Shown: positions 58,217-64,000 of the stretch, piece by piece
Numbering within the stretch: the first letter of the stretch is position 1
How the letters are laid out: the number at the start of each line of letters is the position of its first letter
Assembly: GCF_000001735.4 (NCBI RefSeq)
Contig: NC_003071.7
Location: 4,209,151 to 4,273,150 of the forward strand
DNA from: Arabidopsis thaliana
Lineage: Eukaryota > Streptophyta > Magnoliopsida > Brassicales > Brassicaceae
Direction of reading: 5' to 3'
Length of the DNA stretch: 64,000 nucleotides
Made by a program: the position numbers and the translations under genes
Notes under the pieces: model-generated
What the model was told of the DNA's origin: nothing
What the model saw: the letters and a program-made list of their open reading frames with translations, nothing else
Database searches by the model: none

Positions 58217-59544
58217 ATGATGTCTGTTCACAAACTCACTGATTTGAGAGATAACTCGACTAACTGGAAGATTAACGTCAAGATCCTGTCAATTTGGAAT
58301 CATCCTCCAAACAATCATGTTGAAATTACGACCATGATTCTTCATGATGACAAGGTTTGTCTTTTCCCTTTGTTTTTTCTTTTAATCCCAATTTACTTTG
58401 TTATCATTGAAACAGATCATCACAAACTATTTAATCTTTGAGTTGCTTGGAATTTTTTTCAGAATAACCGTGTTGGTGCAACAATTCCTCATAGAAACTA
58501 TCACAATCTCTTCCGTCCATTTCTCAAGCCTGACACATGGATTCACATCTCTCACTTTCGGGTCGTTTTTCCTCAAGCAAGGGTTAGGTATTCTTCCTTT
58601 CGTTTCCACATCAAGTTCATTTGGGAAACAAGTGTTTACCCTCTTCCGGAACGGGTGAAAATGACTTCTTTGATTTCATTTTTCTCATTGACCTTAAGTA
58701 TCCATGTCTTGAGGATTGGGATTATGTCACGGGTAAGTTTTTAGTCAATCTATGTTCTTCTCATTTTAAGAATGAATTTTTGATAGTAGTTTATGTTATT
58801 ATTTTTGAACTATGCTATTAATATATTATTCTATACTTAGGTGCAATGGGTGTGGTGACAAATATCTCGGCTATTAAGAAATTTTCATTTGTTTGTCGCC
58901 ACGGTGAAACCGACTATGAATCAAGATATGTCTCATTCAAACTTTTGGACAATATGTAAATTGTAGTGTTTTTAAGTATGTTTAGTAATGTGTCTCTTGT
59001 CTGAAAAATTAGCTTAATAATGTATTGCTTAGTCTAATGTTTTGTCATATTGGTTAGGGGAGAAAAAATGAAATGCTATGCTGTTGGAAGATGCTGTGAA
59101 CTCTTTGTTATAAATTTCTCAAAATGTATCAGTTCAGCGACTTATAAATTTCTCAAAATGAATCAAGATATCAGCCCATTGTTGCCATTGTGAGGTTTTG
59201 GAGAATTGCTGATATTGAGGGTTAGTTATTTTTGTTTCTATTGTAATCCTATTTACTTATGATTGACATTTTTATTATATCATTTTAAATGAAATTTTTG
59301 GAAAAGGTGAGAATGTTTGAAGAGTGAATTTGGATGTTCAAGAATTTACCTCAATCCAACCAATTTCGCTGAGATAGATATTCAAAGCTACATGTAAGAA
59401 TTTTATCATTTTTTTATTGTATTGGTTAACCATAAAATCAATTAATCAATACAATTTTTGTTTTTTCTGTTTTACGGCCGCGGTTTCGAAGATTATGATG
59501 ACCTTCCAGAGAACCCAAGGATGGAAGTGATTGAAGAGAATTAG
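58217..59544 (+). pseudogene. RPA70/DUF223-like OB-fold pseudogene B
   Basis: Six inferred exons: 58217-58354 (NWKINVKILSIWNHP), 58463-58732 (OB-fold core, then FFDFIFLIDLKYP), ~58841-58955 (GVVTNISAIKKFSFVC), 59058-59220, 59307-59393 (GCSRIYLNPTNFAEIDI in one frame) and about 59478-59544 (FEDYDDLPENPRMEVIEEN, stop TAG). The family binds single-stranded nucleic acid through OB folds. Lesions: one base missing in exon 2 near 58645; a 34-bp tandem duplication in exon 4 (TTATAAATTTCTCAAAATG at 59108 and 59142); one base missing near 59317; and the last acceptor reads ACGG instead of ACAG. Exon 1 has 138 nt, as in copy D. Confidence 0.75.
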
Positions 59545-60765
59545 GAGTTTGACCTCGCAGCTCCTATTCTTATTTAAATTATGTTTCAAACTTCTTTAAA
59601 TTTCCTTCAAACTTTGTCATTTTAAGTTGTTGTTTTTTTTCAAATTTGTTTATGTTTTGAACCTATTTAAGTATTCTATTCCCGTTTGATTTTTATCTAT
59701 CTTATGTTTTGTTAAACTCCTAACAAAGTTTACAACTATGACATAAAAAAACTACAAACAAACTCCTATATAAATTTGCAACGATTACATAAAAGTATAG
59801 TTGTAGTATTTTTTTATTTCTGTTAAAATACTATCCATTTAATTTATTTTTTTGACATATAATTATTGATGATTCTTTTTACATTTTTAAGAAAATTGGA
59901 AGGGTACCAAGAATAAAACATTAAAAACTTTGAGATAAATCATTCTTGGAAACATCATGATCATTTATTATTAAGTTCATTTCTTTTCAACTCAATGTCA
60001 TTGTCTTATACAAAAAAGTAAAAATAAATATTTGGACTCTTTATATTTAAAACCCTGCAAAAGCATTATCTTTCGGTATCTTTTCTCTCATATTAAAATA
60101 ATATTTATTTTGGAAACTTAGGTACTCTTTTTAAAGTTTCTTTTTGGATATAGATCAAAGTCACATCATTACCTTTGTAACTTAAAAATAATCGATACAC
60201 ATATAACAGTTAAAATTTAATTTCTGAGGAATATAATATATATATCTATATATATGATCTCAGTTTATTATAAATATATTGTGCTCTTATACATATTTTG
60301 TGGAATAATAGAGTAGATTTTATTGAGTAGATACAAATATTAACATCTATATTGAATTCAATTTATTTATGAAACTTGCTTTTTCAATTAAATCTATTGT
60401 TCACATCTTTTCTTACCATTTTTTCTAAGATTGATAACAAGATTTGACAACTCATCCAAGAGATATGACAACTTATGTCACATTTTGTTTCTTACAAAAT
60501 TCATTAAAATTCGCAAGTAACCATAAAAAGCACTATAATTTACCATCGAGGTTCCAAATTCGATTGACAATATTTGCATGACATTTAACTTTTTCTATTT
60601 AATTTATTTATTTTGTAAAATTATTATACAAGTAATATTCTAAATAGTCAAAGGACACATAACCTGAAAAAAAGAAAACCTCCTCCTTTATTTATGTCCA
60701 TTACTTATCTTCGACATCTTTCTTCTAACCTATTAGTTTCAAAAAAAACAAAAATATGTAGAGAG
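59545..60765. other. AT-rich intergenic stretch
   Basis: About 1.2 kb between the two OB-fold genes. It is strongly AT-rich and contains no recognised feature; it should hold the promoter of copy C, but I see no distinct signal. Confidence 0.4.
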
Positions 60766-62082
60766 ATGATAGAGGTGGTTATTACAAAGGTATCTCATAT
60801 CTCTCTCAAGTTTGCCAAAAAAGAAAAGAGTTGAAGGTTTTTGTGAAGATACTATGTTGGTGGGTAACACTTCCTCATGAGGGTGGGAAGTCATACCAAA
60901 TGATCTTGTGCGATAAGATGGTAATTCTAAATTAAAAAGTATTCTTTGGATTTAATATATTAATAATTTATAAGTCAATTTTTTTTTTAGGGCACAATGA
61001 TTGATGCCATTTGTCCTTATTTCTACCCTGGATATGACGTCCCTAGAGTTTTCGATAAAGGAGGTTGGTTTTTCTTGGAAAACATACATCTGATCAAATC
61101 AGCCGTCGGTAGAAAACGTCCCTTAACCGATAATAAGTTGAGAATCAAGTTTCTTCAAACTACCAAACTGTCTCCTGTGGATAGATTGGTTCCAAGTAAC
61201 TTTTTTCGATTTGCTGCCTTCTCCATGATCGAAAATAAGACAATTAATTCTTCAATTGTCCATGGTAACTTTTTTATCTAGATTTTTAAAAAATATTAAG
61301 TCTGTTTATTTGGAAATATTTATCTTTCATGTTATCGTTTTTTTTTGTAGATGCTTATGGTGTTGTCGTGAGAGTTGAAAATATAACAAGACCTGATTTT
61401 GTTCCTCAAGTTTCAGAAAATCCTATACTTTCTCAATTTCTCGAGTTTGAGATTAAAAATACTTGGTTAGTATTTTCCACTATATAGTTCGTCATCTATT
61501 TGGTTCTATATTAAATGCACAAACATAGTAAATATTGTTATCTTTATAGTTGGCTTTATTCATAGACTTAGATGTTTTGGTGAAATAATTTGATATTGTT
61601 AGTAGGGGAAAGTCTCTGATATGTGTTGCAAGAGGATATACTTGTGAGTTGTTTGTGCAATTGTGGATGGAACTTGGTCTAGATCTTGGTTATCAGTGGA
61701 CCTTTGGTATGAATCCTACAAACTGTGTGCTACGATTTTGGAATGTTGATGATCATGAAGGTATATTTAAGACTCATCTTATCTTATCAATAATTTATAT
61801 AGCTACTTCATATAATAAAAACATTAATATTTTAGGTCGTCAATGTCTAATCTCACATAATGGTGCTTCAAAAATTACATTCAATCAAAGTTACCCAGAG
61901 ATTAACATGGATCGCATCACGTAAGAACGTTTATATTTTCATTATCCCTTAACTGTTTATTGTAATTTTAGAAATTTTAGTCTTGGTTATTTTTATTTTT
62001 TTTGTTTTCCTACTGTTTCAGAACTCAATTCCTTGAACGGATGCAGCCACCTGAGCTAGGTGAAGTTGTTGATGAGAACTAA
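60766..62082 (+). pseudogene. RPA70/DUF223-like OB-fold gene C, nearly intact
   Basis: Six exons with proper GT-AG sites and consistent phases: 60766-60920, 60991-61264, 61351-61465, 61606-61760, 61836-61920 and 62022-62082 (stop TAA). Motifs: ILCWWVTLPHEGGKSYQMI in exon 1, GGWFFLENIHLIKSAVG and NFFRFAAFSMI in exon 2, GVVVRVENITRPDF in exon 3, CELFVQLWMELG and VLRFWNVDDHEG in exon 4. These are the two OB folds of DUF223/RPA-like proteins, about 285 residues if whole. The only lesion I see is one missing base in exon 1 near 60833: the conserved Ser-Trp-Lys becomes Ser then TGA (60832-60834). A downstream start (M at 60997) could still give a shortened protein. Confidence 0.75.
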
Positions 62083-63123
62083 AGATTCAACACCAGACCC
62101 CTATCTATCGTTTTGTTTAAAAACTTTTCTATTAAGACTTTGTTTATGTTTTTATTGACTTTCTTATGCATTATTTCTGTTAAACATTAACTTTTATTAT
62201 GCTTCCTTAATTTAATGCTTACTAAATAACTATAGTTCCGTAAACTTAGATCAAATTATAACTGTTTTTAGATTGGTCAATTATTCGGTTATTTTGATTT
62301 AAATTATGTTGATATTTTGTTGATTTTAACACAATGTATTTGGATTGCAAATTTTGATTACAATGTATACTAAAATATGAGTTAGATATCTATACTATTA
62401 AACAAAGAAAAACAAAAACCAAACCTTAGAGTTTATTAGAAGATTTGTCCAAAGAATTATGTCCTTAAAAGTTAAAACGTTAGAGAATCTTCTAAGTTGA
62501 AAACATAAATTATTTCAACTCTTATCTCTTAATCAAGCATCCTTTAGTTTGTGTTCCAATTTGCACAATAATAGAGTAGATAAACTAAATTAGAATATAT
62601 ATTCTTTATATTGTGCCATAATAGAATTAAATTATAGATTCTTTTGTTAACAATATATTTTCATATATATTGTTTCCTAATTTGTAATCACTTTCATTAT
62701 TAAAAATATTAAAAATATTTATTACTTATTTCTCTCCATAATTATTAACTTTTCTTAAAATTTTGTTATTAAGTGTCTCAAACATTATAGTATCCTGTGA
62801 TTGTTACTAATTTATCCACGCAGTTAAGACAATTGGTATTTATATAACAACTCCAATTAATATAACGATAAAATATTTATATTATTTCCCTAAAATGTAA
62901 GACCCGTCAAATTTTTAATTTTATTAATAATTGAGTTATTCAAAATATATTACAGAATCTTCAAAAATACAAAGTGACTTGAAACGTCATGACTATTATT
63001 ACTTTTTTGAAAGTTGCGTCTAACATGCTTCTACGGTGTTTTCGTCTCTCTTATATATATATCGGTATCATTAGCATCTCATAAAACGAATACAAAAAAT
63101 AACTAAGAAATTTTAGTAAAAAG
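62083..63123. other. AT-rich intergenic stretch with a possible Helitron 5' end
   Basis: TCTATACTATTAAAC at 62389, preceded by A, matches the usual Helitron 5' terminus (TC with TATACTATTAA). No CTRR hairpin end in the same orientation follows within the window, so the element, if real, would extend past base 64000 and include gene D. Otherwise no gene is seen. Confidence 0.35.
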
Positions 63124-64000
63124 ATGGAATCGTTTCATCCTCTTACACTGTTGAAACCGCCTATTACAGGATGGTGTATTCGTGTGAGAGTTGTGAGGAC
63201 ATTCTTAGTTCCGCTGGTTCCATCTTCAAAGGTTATGGGTTTGATTCTCGTCGACCAACATATAAGTTTTGACTATTTTGTAATGAAAATTTTAGGTTTG
63301 CATGTTTTAGAGTTTTGATTAGTATATTTGATCCGTAGGGTATGACTATTGAAGCTACTATTGGATACAAGATGTCGGATCACTATAAAGATTTTATTAA
63401 TGAAGGAGAATGGGTAACCATAACAAGTTTTGGAATTGTTGAGAACTCGGGTCCTGTCAGGCCAACAACTCATACCTTCAAAATTGGATTTGCTGTTGAC
63501 ACTGTTGTCAGATTAACAAGTCCGGTACCCGCTATTCCTCACTATCGTCTAGCATCCTTCTCTTCGATTATCGATGATGAAATCGATAAATGTGTTTTAG
63601 TTGGTGAGATTCTTATGAATTTGTTGTGTGCATTATTTTATATCATTCATCTTAGTATTTCATTAGTTTTGTCATTTTCAATATCAATTGTATATATTTG
63701 ACTCTGATTTATTTTAATTAATTTCTGTAATTTTTTGGAGACTTGGTGGGAGCGATCTATGATGTTGGAGAAATGATAAACACAAGACCTAAGCAAAACC
63801 ACGTCGATGATTGACGCTAACTTTCAAAATAAGTGACAATGAGTAAGTTTTCTACTTTGATAGTTTAATTTGAATTACCTAAATTAAACTGTTCTAATAC
63901 TATTTTTGATTATCTGTTTAGAAATCGTGTTTTGAAATGTCTAGCTACTAAGAATGAAGCTCTTGACTTTGATCATAATTATCGTCGATATGGTGGTGGA
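63124..64000 (+). pseudogene. RPA70/DUF223-like OB-fold gene D, 5' part, broken
   Basis: Exon 1 63124-63261 (46 codons, GWCIRVRVVRTFLVP), exon 2 63339-63603 (MTIEATIGYKMSDHYKDF, EGEWVTITSFGIVENSG), exon 3 63741-63842 (LVGAIYDVGEMINTRPKQNH), exon 4 63922 to the window end (RVLKCLATKNEALDF). Exon phases equal those of copy C. Two lesions: the first intron starts ATAAGT where GTAAGT is expected (63262), and exon 3 has a one-base deletion giving TGA at 63812-63814, after which the other frame continues TLTFKISDNE. It is probably a pseudogene, unless AT-AG splicing and re-framing are tolerated. The C-terminal half lies outside the window. Confidence 0.7.

Noticed and set aside
63262-63338. U12-type AT-AC intron in gene D
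   Set aside because: The 5' site ATAAGT does not match ATATCC and the 3' end is AG, so a mutated GT donor is more likely.

Overview
This window is plant nuclear DNA, almost certainly from a Brassicaceae species close to Arabidopsis, and it looks like repeat-rich pericentromeric heterochromatin. The evidence is intron-containing OB-fold/RPA-like and F-box-associated pseudogenes of crucifer type, together with Athila, Tat/ATLANTYS-like, Tekay-type, Ty1/copia, LINE, MULE and Helitron sequences nested in one another. I found no intact host protein gene, tRNA, rRNA or CRISPR array. No database search was possible; family names rest on motifs and on my knowledge of the families.

Layout. 1-2072: 5' end of a minus-strand Athila-type element (gag start, primer site, LTR). 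2697-2801: a short near-perfect hairpin. About 2850-3509: an F-box-associated-domain pseudogene. 3541-5911 and 7433-11618: two copies of one MULE-type family in opposite orientation, each with a perfect 9-bp target-site duplication (TSD); the second is split by a 1.75-kb solo LTR (8007-9755). 11990-21329: a non-autonomous LTR element with 282-bp LTRs, interrupted by a complete young non-coding LTR element (12305-18568, TSD CAACT). 21593-27362: a complete but decayed Ty1/copia element (TSD GTTAC). 27508-35246: a young Ty3/gypsy chromovirus of Tekay type (TSD GCTTT). 36050-40139: a 5'-truncated copia element on the minus strand, containing a hAT-like element that itself contains a MULE-type foldback MITE. 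40140-46850: a scrambled zone of minus-strand Athila pieces and plus-strand copia pieces. About 46860-52732: a decayed LINE with another solo Athila-type LTR (47476-49172). 52733-54850: AT-rich Helitron and other repeat debris. 55893-64000: four tandem plus-strand RPA70/DUF223-like OB-fold genes, each carrying at least one lesion; the last runs off the window.

Three points deserve most attention. First, the inverted MULE pair (about 2.4-kb arms) could give a long hairpin RNA by read-through. Second, the Tekay element has gag and pol in different frames, but a 103-nt GT-AG segment at 30376-30478, if spliced, joins them exactly in the family's expected frame; the same element has an Asp-to-Asn change in its reverse-transcriptase catalytic pair. 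Third, the RPA-like cluster keeps a conserved exon/phase plan while each copy has its own lesion, so it can be read as a decaying local gene family.

The genes do not form pathways. The region is best read as layered insertions: older host-like sequence and Helitron debris, then MULEs, copia, Athila and LINE copies, then the young Tekay and Tat-like insertions whose LTR pairs differ at under 1% of sites by eye.
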